The position numbers were made by a program, and so were the translations under genes. Positions 44,260 through 56,530 of a DNA stretch of 64,000 nucleotides are shown here, piece after piece; positions within the stretch are counted from its first letter, which is position 1, and each line of letters starts with the position of its first letter. The DNA lies in assembly GCA_946811695.1 (NCBI GenBank), contig OX328124.1, forward strand, positions 83,084,923 to 83,148,922, given 5' to 3'. A model generated the notes under the pieces. The model was not told the origin of the DNA and did no database searches. It saw only the letters and a list, made by a program, of their open reading frames with translations. The DNA is from Gonocerus acuteangulatus. Its lineage: Eukaryota; Arthropoda; Insecta; Hemiptera; Coreidae.

Positions 44260-45393
44260 CTGTTCGCTCATTTCTGGCTTCCCTGATGGTCCGATTTTGA
44301 TGAAATTTGGTACAAAAATCCGTCGTCCAATTTGAAAGGTCAAGTTCGTTAACCAGCAAAATCCGCCCACTGGAAGATGGCGTTTGGGGCGAAATTCGCG
44401 CAGAAAAAATCGTAACGCTTACGTTTTTGAGTTAATAAGCTTGTAAGTACTCGTTTTATAGGCTTCTTGGGCTAGGAAAACGAATGAGACCATTTTCAAG
44501 GCTTTCAATAGTTTTTGAATACCGTTTTTGGTTTGGGTACTTAGAATCATGGGATTCAGTTGAAAAATTTTCTGCATGTTCTACTTTCATTAAAACTAAT
44601 ATGTTGAAATTTATGTTACGTTTGGAGTGAAGGAAGGGTCAGAATAAAATATTTTATTAACAAACATAAAAAGTTTTGGTAACTTTGTATACTTTCCTTA
44701 ATATCTCGAAAAAGGTTGAGAATCTTGGTAAACGGAGGAATACCATTAGAAAGCTTACTAAATTCTCTAAAAAAAAGGTTCTAATAAAAGTTTTGATTAG
44801 ACGATGTCAATCGGAGAAATAAGTGCTTAAAACTTTAAAGTAATTGATTTCGCTTATTCGAACTGTTCTTTTTGTCTGTTTTTATTCCTTGTTATTTTTT
44901 AACTGCTTGTAGTTGGATAATGTATTTGATAATAAATCAGGTTAAGAAAAATAAGAAAAACAATTTAATCTCAGAGATATGGATTTCCAAGATAGCTTTT
45001 CAAATGCCTAGCGGGGTCCTTCCTAGGGCTGAATACCCTGGATGGGTATCCAGGTAAGATCGTAAAGAAGACCTTTCTTGAAAGTAAAGATGGAACTGTC
45101 AACGTTGGTCCTCCTCTGCCTCCCGGCAATTTCATTGCTGACGAAGGCTACCAATGAGTAGCCAAAACGTCCTAAATATAGATTTTTTAACAAAAATCGT
45201 ATTGAGGTTTCTTTAGCCGAATCCCAGCCATTCCATCTTTACTTATCACCTCGACGGCTAACTATCTAATCTTCATGCTTTCTAGAAATGTGGACCCAAA
45301 ATAATAACAGCTTCTATTTTAATCATTTTAAATGAGTCTAGAGATAAGAACGGAACCGCGCTAAGATGATGCAGTTCCTGCGAGTCGGACTTT
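44034..45393 (+). mobile_element. HINE-A copy with hammerhead passenger
   Basis: Complete: TTTAGCGCGGTTCCTCCC, TA tract 44172-44256, 3' end GGAACCGCGCTAAGATGATG and GAGTCGGAC. It contains a 194 bp retroposon (45084-45277). Nearly identical to 49105-50727, while flanks differ, so one transposed recently or both come from one source. Confidence 0.87.
45084..45277 (+). mobile_element. 194 bp retroposon with decayed hammerhead
   Basis: Flanked by CTTTCTTGAAA / CTTTCTAGAAA (45073-45083, 45278-45288). Inverted words GTAAAGATGGAA (45084) and TTCCATCTTTAC (45229) bracket most of it. The hammerhead core at 45138-45171 has CTGACGA, stem II GGCTAC/GTAGCC and GTC, but AAAAC where GAAAC is needed. No coding sequence. 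Probably a non-autonomous Penelope derivative. Confidence 0.65.
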
Positions 45394-45738
45394 TTGTAGA
45401 GAATTTAGTAAGCTTTCAAATAGTTTCAATCCACTTACCACGATTTCCCAACCGTGTTCGAGATATTAATGAAAGTATACGAAGTTTCCAAAACTTTTCA
45501 TGTCTGTTCATAAAATATTTTATTCTAACCCTTCCTTAACTCCAAACGTAACATAACTTTCAACATATTAGTTTTAATGAAAGTAGAACATGCAGATAAT
45601 GTTTCAACTGAATCCCGTTATTCTAAGTACCCAAACCAAAAAAAGTCCGACTCGCAGGAACTGCCTCATCTTAGCGCGGTTCCGTTCTTATCCCTAGTCT
45701 AATTTCGAAAGATTAAAATAGAAGCAGTTATTATTTTG

Positions 45739-46112
45739 TTGAGAGGAGATCGTTGACCGTTGATGATGCAAGGTAGGGATTGTCCGGGTTAGGTCACTGC
45801 TACTTAATAATACATACCCCATATGTGTATGTATGTGGGCATATATATGTACATATGTGTGCGTGTATATGTGTATGTGTATATGCATATATATAAATAT
45901 ATATATATATTATATATGTATATATATATATATATGTATATATATATGTTAGGTATATTTACATAGATATGTGCATAAATTACTGTTAAATATGTCCTAC
46001 TTGTATTTACAGCCCTGATGAAGGCTTGAAGTTCAAGCCGAAACGTCGGCACAATAAAACCATTTTTACGATAAAATGTAGTTTTATTAAGTAGCAGTGA
46101 CCGAACCCTGAC
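45739..46112 (+). mobile_element. 374 bp non-coding Penelope-type hammerhead element
   Basis: Target duplications AGTTATTATTTTG / AGTTATATTTTG (45726-45738, 46113-46124) inside HINE-A. GGTCACTGCTACTTAATAA (45804-45822) is repeated inverted as TTATTAAGTAGCAGTGACC (about 46084-46102). The middle is TA/CA microsatellite (45838-45960), then an intact hammerhead core (46015-46047). Inverted terminal pieces plus a hammerhead are the hallmark of Penelope-like elements, but this one has no room for RT or GIY-YIG. Minus-strand ORFs across it are microsatellite artefacts. Confidence 0.72.
46012..46050 (+). ncRNA. hammerhead ribozyme motif, intact core
   Basis: GCC, CTGATGA, stem II GGCTTGAA/TTCAAGCC, GAAAC, GTC, GGC. 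All invariant core bases are present. Stem I is three base pairs (GCC/GGC). Stem III would be the self-complementary ACGT, as in minimal hammerheads of Penelope elements, which are thought to act best as dimers. Predicted cleavage after 46047. Confidence 0.75.
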
Positions 46113-47311
46113 AGTTATATTTTGGTTCCACCAGTCTTGAAAGGTAGGATTTACAATCTTACCTGGATGGGTCGGCAACAATAGAAACCGTCCCGCTAGT
46201 TACAAGGTCTTGGAATCTTGGAACTCTATATTTCTAACAATAAATTGTTTTTGTTATTTTACTTAACCTGTTTTATTTTCCAATACATTATCCAACTATA
46301 AGCAATTAAAAAATAACAAGGAATAAAACACAGACAAAAAGAACACTTCGAATAAGCGAAATCAATTACTTTAAAGCTTTAAGCTCTTATTTCTCCGATT
46401 GACATCGCCTAATCAAAACTTTCATTAGAACCTTTTATGTAGAGCATTTAATAAGCTTTCTAATGGTATTCTTCCGTTTACCAAAATTCTCAACAGTTTT
46501 CGAGATATTAATGAAAGTTCCCAAAATTTATATTATTTCTAGCAACAGAAAATTGGCCTCATTTTTCATGTCCTGTTTTACACACAAAATTTTCGCAACA
46601 TAAGAAATTACAAAAATAAAAAGCAATAAAAAACGAAGGGAAAGAGACAAAAATTACAACATGAACGACAAAAACCCGTTCATAAGAACAAAACAGACGT
46701 ATTTGAAGTTTTAAGCACTTATTTCTCCGATTGACATAACCTAATCAAAAATAGTTTCAGATTCTTTTTTGTAGAGAATTTAGTAAGCTTTCAAATAGTT
46801 TCTATCCACTTACCACGATTTCCCAACCGTGTTCGAGATATTAATGAAAGTATACGAACTTCCCAAAACTTTTCATGTCTGTTCATAAAATATTTTATTC
46901 TAACCCTTCCTTAACCCCAAACGTAACAAAACTTTCAACATATTAGTTTTAATGAAAGTAGAACATGAAGATAAAGTTTCAACTGAATCCCGTAATTCTA
47001 AGTACCCAAACCAAAAACGGTATTCAAAAACTATTTTTCCAATTTTCTCGAAAACGGTTAAAGCGATCGCCTTCAAAATGGTTTCATTCGTTTTCCTAGC
47101 CCAGGAATCATATAAAACGAGTACTGACAAGCTTATGAACTCAAAAACGTAAGCGTTACGATTTTTTTTGCGCGAATTTCGCCCCAAACGCCATCTTCCA
47201 GTTGGCGGATTTTCCTGGTTAACGAACTTGACCTTTCAAATTGGACGGAGGATTTTTGTACCAAATTTCATCAAAATCGGACCATTCGTCTTCTATCTAG
47301 AGAGCGAACAG

Positions 47312-47352
<41 letters not shown>

Positions 47353-47809
47353 TATACATATATATATATATATATACAAATTTGAACCACCGTTATTTTC
47401 GGTCTCTAGGGGTTCTGAAACGCGAAATTTTCTAGTCGGCACTTCCGGATTGTTTTATTGTATCAACCCTATAAGCGGGGTTCCTCCCTATGGGGGAGGG
47501 AGGAACCGCGCTAAAACGGTATTCAAAAACTATTTTTCCAATTTTCTCGACAACGGTTAAAGCTATCGCCTTGAAAATGGTTTCATTCGTTTTCCTAGCC
47601 CAAGAAGCCTATAAAACGAGTACTTACAAGCTTATGAACTCAAAAACGTAAGCGTTACGATTTTTTCTGCGCGAATTTCGCCCCAAACGCCATCTTCCAG
47701 TGGGCGGATTTTGCAGGTTAACGAACTTGACCTTTCAAATTGGACGACAGATTTTTGTACCTAATTTCAACAAAATCGGACCATTCGTCTTCTACCTAGA
47801 GAGCGAACA

Positions 47810-47909
<100 letters not shown>

Positions 47910-48047
47910 AATTTGAACCACCGTTATTTTCGGTTTCTAGGGGTTCTGAAACGCGAAATTTTCTAGTCGGCACTTCCGGATTGTTTCATTGTATCAACCT
48001 TATAAGCGGGGTTCCTCCCTATGGGGGAGGGAGGAACCGCGCTAAAA

Positions 48048-48534
48048 AACAAAATACTGGTTTAGAAGAAGGAGGAAGGGAAGTGCTTTATGAATGAGCA
48101 CAGGTGTCTTCAAGATAGCGGGATGGAAATCGGTAAAAACTATACTTGTATAGGTTCTGGATAATATTCCAATGCAGTCACCAGGGAGGTCAACAGCTTC
48201 TGCTTGGTGAAGTTATACGATAAGCCCTGAAGAAATCTGCTCCGTCTGCAACATACTGAAGAAGAAGATCGGGCCCACCGGCTCTAAGTGCCCTGGAGAG
48301 ACAAATATAAGTGAGTGCATGCATACATATGTATAATAGCGAGACACATACACACAAATTTTGAGAGGTGAATCGGCACGCTTTTAAAGGGAATCCATTA
48401 ACCGCGTTTAAACGATATCCATCCGCAATGCGGACCATAGATTAATAATAATTATATGCGTCATAATTACGCGTTTTCTCTAGGATTCTCTTATTTTGTA
48501 TTGATCTGTTTTTATTTATAGCTATTTGTTTCAT

Positions 48535-48577
<43 letters not shown>

Positions 48578-48672
48578 TATTAGACTAATAATATAATTGG
48601 ATTTAGATGTAATATATTATAAATAATATTCCTATAACTGTATGTATTTATTAATTAATATAACAGTATATC
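48048..48672. other. inter-element DNA with long T tract
   Basis: T run of about 34 bases at 48537-48569. 48190-48438 is open on the minus strand, without recognisable similarity. Confidence 0.4.
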
Positions 48673-48946
48673 GCACTAGTATTTCTAAAGTGACAAAACT
48701 CAAAAATAGTTGTTCACTAAAGTGACACAACTCAAAGTAAAACTCAACTGAAAATGTGTCACTTTTGCTTATGTAGGGGGCATAACATTAACACATGAGA
48801 GGTGACACAAGTGCTCTCTGGTGTACAAGCTCTGAAGGTAGGTACATACAGTTTTGATGGTTGATAAAGAGATATTTAACATGTCTTTCAAAGTTATTAC
48901 TGAAAAACAACGATTTTTGAGTTTTGTCACTTTAGAAATACTAGTG
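48673..48946. mobile_element. MITE, second copy of the 34.5 kb family
   Basis: TIRs GCACTAGTATTTCTAAAGTG and CACTTTAGAAATACTAGTGC, close to flanking ATAT. The left arm holds a partial second copy of itself (CACTAAAGTGACACAACTC). The interior CAAGCTCTGAAGGTAGGTAC is conserved. Confidence 0.82.
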
Positions 48947-49228
48947 CAATATGTGTATAATTTCTATTCTATAATTGGAAGTATATCTAATAATTATATT
49001 GGGTGAATCGCCTTGCTTGCGGATGGCCATAGATAAATCAATAATAAAACGTAACAGTTAATTTACTTTTAAGGGAATCTCAGTAGGAAAAACCGACTCA
49101 TTTTTTAGCGCGGTTCTTCCCTCCCCCATAGGGAGGAACCCCGCTTATAAGGTTGATACAATGAAACAATCCGGAAGTGCCGACTAGAAAATTTCGCGTT
49201 TCAGAACCCCTAGAGACCGAAAATAACG

Positions 49229-49483
<255 letters not shown>

Positions 49484-49925
49484 TGGTCCGATTTTGATGA
49501 AATTCGGTACAAAAATCCGTCGTCCAATTTGAAAGGTCAAGTTCGTTAACCAGCAAAATCCGCCCACTGGAAGATGGCGTTTGGGGCGAAATTCGCGCAG
49601 AAAAAATCGTAACGCTTACGTTTTTGAGTTAATAAGCTTGTAAGTACTCGTTTTATAGGCTTCTTGGGCTAGGAAAACGAATGAGACCATTTTCAAGGCG
49701 ATAGCTTTAACCGTTTTCGAGAAAATTGGAAAAATAGTTTTTGAATACCGTTTTTGGTTTGGGTACTTAGAATCATGGGATTCAGTTGAAAAATTTTCTG
49801 CATGTTCTACTTTCATTAAAACTAATATGTTGAAATTTATGTTACGTTTGGAGTGAAGGAAGGGTCAGAATAAAATATTTTATTAACAAACATAAAAAGT
49901 TTTGGTAACTTTGTATACTTTCCTT

Positions 49926-49927
<2 letters not shown>

Positions 49928-49986
<59 letters not shown>

Positions 49987-50016
49987 GGCGCATCTACATC
50001 TAGGTCATTAGCGCCG
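49928..50016 (-). mobile_element. tail-only retroposon, 89 bp, with target duplication
   Basis: TACTTTCCTTAA at 49916-49927 and 50017-50028. The insert is about 57 T plus ACGGCGCATCTACATC and TAGGTCATTAGCGCCG, the hairpin tail of SINE family 1. Absent from the sibling HINE-A at 44.7 kb, so it is a young insertion. Confidence 0.88.
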
Positions 50017-50418
50017 TACTTTCCTTAATATCTCGAAAAAGGTTGAGAATCTTGGTAAACGGAGGAATACCATTAGAAAGCTTACTAAATTCTCTAAAAA
50101 AAAAAAAAAAGGTTCTAATAAAAGTTTTGATTAGACGATGTCAATCGGAGAAATAAGTGCTTAAAACTTTAAAGTAATTGATTTCGCTTATTCGAACTGT
50201 TCTTTTTGTCTGTTTTTATTCCTTGTTATTTTTTAACTGCTTGTAGTTGGATAATGTATTTGATCATAAATCAGGTTAAGAAAAATAAGAAAAACAATTT
50301 AATCTCAGAGATATGGATTTCCAAGATAGCTTTTCAAATGCCTAGCGGGGTCCTTCCTAGGGCTGAATACCCTGGATGGGTATCCAGGTAAGATCGTAAA
50401 GAAGACCTTTCTTGAAAG

Positions 50419-50612
50419 TAAAGATGGAACTGTCAACGTTGGTCCTCCTCTGCCTCCCGGCACTTTCATTGCTGACGAAGGCTACCAATGAGTAGCCAAA
50501 ACGTCCTAAATATAGATTTTTTAACAAAAATCGTATTGAGGTTTCTTTAGCCGAATCCCAGCCATTCCATCTTTACTTATCACCTCGACGGCTAACTATC
50601 TAATCTTCATGC
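50419..50612 (+). mobile_element. second copy of the 194 bp hammerhead retroposon
   Basis: Same site and nearly same sequence as 45084-45277. The hammerhead core 50472-50505 has the same G-to-A change in GAAAC. It arrived as a passenger of its HINE-A host, not by its own retrotransposition. Confidence 0.7.
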
Positions 50613-50727
50613 TTTCTAGAAATGTGGACCCAAAATAATAACAGCTTCTATTTTAATCATTTTAAATGAGTCTAGAGATAAGAACGGAACCGCGCTAAGA
50701 TGATGCAGTTCCTGCGAGTCGGACTTT

Positions 50728-51718
50728 TTTATTATTGTGGTATATATATGTTTTTTAATTCTCTCATTTGTTTTTATTAAGATATGTATATTCATCTAAA
50801 CTTTCGTCATATTTATTTTTTCAAAAGTAATATTTCAGCAGGTGAAACACTTAATGAGATACAGTTCTTTATTTAACTGGTTTTGACACATTATTTAGAA
50901 TTGAACGAATCCTAAAGCCTTAGTGTTATTGCACGATTTTGTCTAAAGGACTACTAACCTTATCAGTGTTACATTCCATTTCCCACTTGAAGAGCAGTTA
51001 GCCACTCCATTCCTAACAATTCATTTCTGAAGTAATATAATTAATGCGCATTTTCCTAATGTCCCTTCATCATACAGAATATGATCCCATTTATTCCAAA
51101 TAACAGAATAGTAATTTGGGAGTGCGACCTACCCACAGTCAGTTCCAAGTCTTCTCTCAAAAAAGAATTTTCTAAATTGTCCGAATCGCTAGTACTGCAT
51201 CACTTAGCATGTTTCCATAACCTTATCTTCCCTAGTTTCATTTGTTTTTTTCATTTTTCTGGCTGAAACTTACAGTAAAACTACTGTAAAAACCTTACAG
51301 TGATAAACTAATTTCACTTTTTGAAAAACATAAACACCTAGTCGGAGAGCTAGGAACGCACTTTTCATGAAGTGTTTTATGCACCTTGAAATTTTGCTAT
51401 AATGCATCTCTTGGGTAGATAAGAAGGTAAATATACATGGCTAGACATAGGGACCTTTACTCTAAAATCTAGGAACTTCTACTTGCAACTGCAACTTGAC
51501 GCAAGTTCTGTCTCGTAGTATAAACACGTAGATGCAATTTGACCTGACACTTGAACGCAAGTTGTCCTGCGAGCTCTCGTCAGTGTCGGAAGTTGTTGCG
51601 GCAGATAGCCCAAAATCCGTTCACATTTTGACACCGTTTGATGCAATTTCAACTCGCCCAAGCAGCTCTTTCCAAGTCAATTTTCAATTTCTTTCGCACC
51701 ATGCGGCCGAGTAGACAT
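50728..51718. other. inter-element DNA
   Basis: No gene. Around 51160-51240 a faint HINE end is visible (CGAATCGCTAGTACTGCATC, CTTAGCATGTTTCC), too decayed to bound. Confidence 0.35.
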
Positions 51719-51990
51719 GAAAGCCCGACTCGCAGGAGCTGCGTCATCTTAGCGCAGTCCCTATTGTCATTTGGAAAGCTTGAAATAGAAAGTTATTATT
51801 TTGGTTAGACCTTTCGCGAAATACTTTTATTACCCCAGATACAAGAGGGCTGGATGGCAAGGGAACCTTTAAAATGACCCCGGTATTCTCAACGTTCGCT
51901 CCAGGAAAACACTATAAACAAAAAGGTTCTCATTTTCTAGTCTTCTTTCACTATATTACCAATTATACAGATAAATGCAATTAAATAGGT
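51719..51990 (-). mobile_element. HINE-A remnant, 3' end
   Basis: GCCCGACTCGCAGGAGCTGC and CATCTTAGCGCAGTCCC, then GAAATAGAAAGTTATTATTT. The internal region decays within 250 bp. Confidence 0.65.
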
Positions 51991-52930
51991 CTGTAGTTCG
52001 GGCCAAGAAGAGCAATTCCACTCCAGGTGCTGCTGAGTACTTTTGCAGCATCTTTCAATGAGTTCGAAAGGTATGTCTAAAATGTCCCAATACTCGATGA
52101 GTCCATCGTGGTAGACTTGCTTGAAATCCTATATCACTACATCTACATGTGATATCTTATCATGAAAAGCGGATATATATCAAAGGTAGTAGTTGGAGGA
52201 AAATGATTTCATATATTTTTTTCGTGCCTTTTTAAAAACGTTTATTTGATGAAACGTGAATCACCAACGAAGAGTGATACGTTTCCTGTGTTTTAGTAAC
52301 CCATTGTAAATGTGCTGTTAATAAATTGTTAACAGTAATAACTTTATTTTCCCCCAATCGTGTGTTTTCCATTAATTAAAGACTCTTTTTCTCTTTCCTA
52401 TAATGCTTTTATTATTATTAAGACAAGCCTTGAAATTTGAATAGTGAATTCACTAAATCTTTTGACTTATAGGAACTACGTGTTTGCGGCTCTAATGGCC
52501 TAAATAAATGGTAAACATTCAATTTATAAGAGGGTAATAATCGGTTCTAATACTTCGTGCAATATAAACACAGCTTGCGTATGCCGGAACACGGCCTGGC
52601 AGACTACCGTGCGCCTAGATCACCATTCCCCAGTTTTAACGTCGTGGTTATTAGTAATCCTTCAAACATCACAAATTTCTTCCAAAATTCTCTGTATTTT
52701 ATCTATGGCTCGTACCGCTGATGATCATTCGCCTCGGAGTCTTGTAGCCATAAGAGTCTGGAAACTGTTAAAGAAAGATCTCACGAAAAATATAATTATT
52801 CACAAAATTGAATCATATAGAAGATAAAGAACCTCCATTCGGAATGTCCTTGAGAACTTCTATATAATTGGTTTTATGAAGTCCAGCATTAAATCTAATT
52901 TCTAATTTATTTAATATCAATCTAATTTAT
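51991..52930. other. inter-element DNA, nothing recognised
   Basis: No recognised gene or element terminus. 52609-52827 is open on the + strand, without similarity. Confidence 0.35.
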
Positions 52931-52934
52931 TATT

Positions 52935-53315
52935 TTTGACTGTTTCCTATATTTTTTAATAGTTATTGCGATTTTAGTTGTATTATCAAACGGTTTATCT
53001 TCCAGCTCTAACAGTCTTTCCCTAAGAGAATCATTGTTAATCCCACATATAAATAAACCTTTAATTAATCCGTCATTTTTATTGATTGAATTCACAACTA
53101 AAGGGTTTGTTTTTTAAATTTGTACCAAACTTCTTCAATGACATTTATAATGAAAAATTCGATTTTTTCATATTCCAAATTATTTTTAGGGGAAAAATAA
53201 TATTAAACCTTTTCTAATAATTTATTTAAAGCATTTTTGTTTTCTTCTTGTAAGTTAAATGAATTGTAAATATGTAAGCCTTCATCCCCTATTAAATATA
53301 ATAACTGGAGCCATT
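52935..53315 (-). pseudogene. Ty3/gypsy-type gag fragment
   Basis: On the minus strand, in pieces: LLYLIGDEGLHIYNSFNL, then after a stop YYFSPKNNLEYEKIEFF, and in another frame DGLIKGLFICGINNDSLRER then LLELEDKPF. This order (GxEAxxIYxTF, YFxPKxNxxYExxxFF, LIRDRIVCGIxDxxLRERLL) is that of the capsid region of Ty3/gypsy Gag. At least one stop and one frameshift. No pol nearby. Confidence 0.7.
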
Positions 53316-53338
53316 GTGTTCCCTCTGTGACTGTCAAT

Positions 53339-53515
53339 GCGTGGATATGGTCGTGAGTTCGATTCCCACTAGGGTGGTGGATTTTCATTTGAAAAAATGA
53401 AAGACATCAACCCAATCCAAGCCCAAAAGAAGTGTGCAAACCTTAAAAAATACTAGTTCCAAAAATCTATGTTATATATAAGTGGGCGTTAAAATATAAA
53501 TAAAATAATTTGATT
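53339..53515 (+). mobile_element. 5'-truncated SINE (family 2)
   Basis: Retains the B box AGTTCGATTCCCACTAGG, GGTGGTGGATTTTCATTTG, and the tail GGGCGTTAAAATATAAATAA. The A-box half is missing. Confidence 0.7.
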
Positions 53516-53696
53516 TTGAAAGTAATTTGGATTTGGTTTTCGTATTTTTAAAAGTAGATTTAGCGAACTGATGGGCAATTAATAAAATAGCTTAAAGCAC
53601 AGTCAGTCCAGGCAACGAACAGTTATAGATGGAAATTTTTGGAACACAATTTTTGACTTCGTAACCGGCATTCTCCAGCGGTCTGTTTTTTAGCGT

Positions 53697-53730
53697 GATA
53701 TTTCGCAGAAATCCTATTCTGCTTCTTCAG
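53697..53730 (-). ncRNA. hammerhead ribozyme motif in left Penelope arm
   Basis: Minus strand: CTGAAGA, stem II GCAGAA/TTCTGC, GAAA, TATC. It is the inverted partner of the 56628-56661 motif and identical in the core. Confidence 0.68.
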
Positions 53731-53943
53731 ACGGTTGTCCATTTTACACTTTTTTAGTTTGTCATTTTTAAATAACCTATAATAAATTGAGCTTATTTTA
53801 ACACATGTATAGCGCTTTCGGATATGCATTCTTGTATCGTCGCATGTTGACAACGTGTAGAGCCGATGGATTTTAATATAATAATAAATAAAACTCAAAC
53901 TTTTAATAATAAAACTCAAAGAAAAATACTTGAGAAACAAAAT

Positions 53944-53997
53944 GAAGAAACCTCAAAGCGAGTAGCGTTGCCATACGTCCAAGGCATAAGCGAAAAA
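53944..53997 (+). pseudogene. Penelope protein, segment left of HINE insertion
   Basis: Eighteen codons, EETSKRVALPYVQGISEK, matching the segment before the GIY-YIG domain in Penelope proteins (LPYVxGxSEKIxRxL). The frame continues exactly at 56005 (VGRLFINRG) when the HINE-A is removed. Confidence 0.75.
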
Positions 53998-55793
53998 GCC
54001 CGTCTTGCAGGAACTCCATCATCTTAGCGCGGTTCCGTTCATATCACTAGTCTAATTTGGAAAGATTAAAATAGAAGCAGTTATTATTTTGGTTCCACCA
54101 GTCTTTTTTTTTTAAATTAATTATTATAATGGCGTGTCAACCCTTAAGGTCACTAACGCCATTCCTGTGTGTAGTAAAGTCTTGAAAGGTCATGATTTAC
54201 AATCTTACCTGGAAGGGTCTGCTAACACTAGAAAAGGAACCGCTAGTGACAAGGTCTTGGAATCCTGGAAATCTATATTTCTAACAATAAATTGTTTTTG
54301 TTATTTTACTTAACCAGTTTTAATCTCAAATACATTATCCAACTATAAGCAATTAATTTATTTATTTATTTATGTTAGTTTTCTCATCAATTGATGATAA
54401 AACGAAATCTTTTTCCATAAAATCTTCTCTGGTAATAATTCTTCTTATGTTTCCATGTTAAAATGTCAAAAAGTATGTTGTGTCCGTGAATGTATTGTGT
54501 TCTGTTCCGTTGACCCAACAAAAGGAAGTACCTTTTTGTTGGGTCAATTAACGAAAAATCAATTTCACTAATGTGCTCTGATTATCCTTTCTTTATTAAA
54601 TAAGCAATTAAAAAATAACAAGGAATAAAACAGACAAAAAGAACCATTCGAATAAACGAAATCAATTAATTTAAAGTTTTAAGCACTTATTTCTCCGATT
54701 GACATCGCCTAATTAAAACTTTCTTCAGAACCTTTTTTGTAGAGCATTTAGTAAGCTTTCGAATGGTAATCTTCCGCTTCACAAGATTGTCAACGGTTTT
54801 CGAGATACTAACGAAAGTATACAAAGTTACCAAAACTTTTTTGGTCTGTTAATAAAATATTTTATTCTAACCCTTCCTTTACTCTAAACGTAACAAAAAT
54901 TTCAACATATTAGTGTTGATGAAATTCGAACATGCAGAAAATGTTTCAACTGTATCCCATAATTCTAAGTACCGAAATCAAAGACAAACAATCCTCCCTA
55001 GGAAGGACGCTAGGCATTTGAAAAGCTATATCTTGGAAATCCATATCTCTAACATTAAATTATTTTTCTTATTTTTCTTAACCTGTTTTATTTTCCAAAA
55101 ACATTATCCAACTATAAGCAATTAAAAAAAACAAGGAATAAAAACAGACAAAAAGAACAGTTCGAATAAGCGAAATCAATTACTTTAAAGTTTTAAGCTC
55201 TTATTTCTCCGATTGACATCGCCTAATCAAAACTTTCATTAGAACCTTTTTTTTTTAGAGCATTTAATAAGCTTTCTAATGGTATTCTTCCGTTTACCAA
55301 GATTCTCAACCTTTTTCGAGATATTAAGGAAAGTAAACAAAGTTACTAAAACTTTTTATGTCTGTTAATAAAATATTTTATTCTAACCCTTCCTTAACTC
55401 CAAACGTAACCAAAATTTCAACATATTAGTTTGATGAAAGTAGAACATGCAGAAAATGTTTCGACTGAATCCCATGATTCTAAGTACCCAAACCAAAAAT
55501 GGTATTCAAAAACTATTTTTCCAATTCTCTCGAAAACGGTTAAAGCTATCGCCTTTAAAATGGTTTCATTCGTTTTCCTAGCCCAAGAAGCCTATAAAAA
55601 GAGTACGTACAAGCTTATGAACTCAAAAACGTAAGCGTTACGATTTTTTTTGCGTGAATTTCGCCCCAAACGCCATCTTTCAGTGGGCGGATTTTGCTGG
55701 TTAACGAACTTGACCTTTCAAATTAGACGAAAGATTTTTGTACCAAATTTCATCAAAATCGGACCATTCGTCTGGGAGCTACAGAGCGAACAG

Positions 55794-55845
<52 letters not shown>

Positions 55846-56004
55846 ATAAATATATACTTATACATATACAAATTTGAACCACCGTTATTTTCGGTCTCTA
55901 GGGGTTCTGAAACGCGAAATTCGTCGGCACTTCCGGATTGCGTCATGAGATCAACCTTATAAGCGGGGTTCCTCCCTATGGGGGAGGGAGGAACCGCGCT
56001 AAAA
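53998..56004 (-). mobile_element. HINE-A copy inserted in Penelope coding region
   Basis: 3' end CCCGTCTTGCAGGAACTCC and GCGCGGTTCC, two internal units, (TA)n at 55799-55866, hairpin and GGAACCGCGCTAAAA. Contains the 71 bp tail-only retroposon (54106-54177) and a 246 bp retroposon (54356-54601). The A/T-run ambiguity at the ends is about four bases. Confidence 0.86.
54356..54601 (-). mobile_element. 246 bp retroposon (LINE 3' end) with target duplication
   Basis: AAGCAATTA at 54347-54355 and 54602-54610. Begins with (ATTT)n, the complement of an (AAAT)n tail, and holds a near-perfect hairpin TTGACCCAACAAAAGG / CCTTTTTGTTGGGTCAA (54523-54547). The 3' UTR of the LINE at 3.2-3.8 kb has a comparable CCAACA/TGTTGG hairpin. 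Related but not the same family copy. Confidence 0.72.
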
Positions 56005-56530
56005 GTAGGCAGACTTTTCATAAATCGAGGTGTAGACGTCGCTTTGCGACCTCTAGACAAAATAGGTGACTCGCTCGGATCAGCAAAGGATAAGCAGTGG
56101 TTACAGGACAAGGGTGTTTACGTTCTTCCATGTGACTGTGGAACAGTCTACGTCGGACAGACTGGAAAGAAGATAGCCACAAGGATAAAGCAACACTGTG
56201 CTGACTACCGCCTAAAACGCACCAAAACGACAGCTGTAGACAGACACGGCAAGGAATGTCCTAGACAAATGCTTTGACGAAGCTAGAGTCCTGGCTAAAG
56301 AAGATAACCGGCAAAGAAGGCTTGTCAGAGAGGCGGTAGAGATATTCAAGCAACCCATGACTCTCAACAGGGATGAAGGTGTTATCCTACACCCTACCTG
56401 GAAGCCCGTACTTAGAACTGTAAAAGGAAGATTGGCAGAGAAAAGAAAAGCAGATACTTCGCAGCATGACGAAGAAAAGCTTCTAAACAGTTCCATCGGC
56501 TCTACACGTTGTCAACAGGCGACGATATAA
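56005..56530 (+). pseudogene. Penelope GIY-YIG endonuclease and C terminus
   Basis: Encodes DKIGDSLGSAKDKQ, then GVYVLPCDCGTVYVGQTGKK (the GIY..YVG motif of the nicking endonuclease, 56113-56170), IATRIKQH, and AVDRHGKE. A single-base shift near 56250 moves the frame, after which FDEARVLAKEDNRQRRLVRE and ILHPTWKPVLR follow to TAA at 56528-56530. This order is typical of canonical Penelope-like elements. The frameshift and the HINE-A insertion make it a pseudogene. Confidence 0.85.

Larger units (their letters stand above)
45641..47516 (-). mobile_element. HINE-A copy nested in HINE-A, hit by hammerhead element
   Basis: 3' end AAAGTCCGACTCGCAGGAAC, two internal units, TA tract 47318-47375, hairpin and GGAACCGCGCTAAAA. 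It is inserted after CCCAAACCAAAA of the host copy, which resumes at 47517. A 374 bp element lies at 45739-46112. Confidence 0.85.

Noticed and set aside
45804..46181. 125-codon minus-strand frame over the 374 bp element
   Set aside because: Mostly microsatellite translation flanked by HINE-A sequence.
47168..47560. Recurrent frame starting MREFRPKRHLPVGGF (also 2.2, 6.1, 35.8, 55.6 kb)
   Set aside because: It is the same non-coding HINE-A segment in several copies, always running into the TA tract. Open by chance and copied with the element.
52255..52300. Possible hammerhead (TTGATGAAACGTG ... GATACGTTTCC)
   Set aside because: Complementary words are present, but no CTGANGA / GAAA core in the right order.
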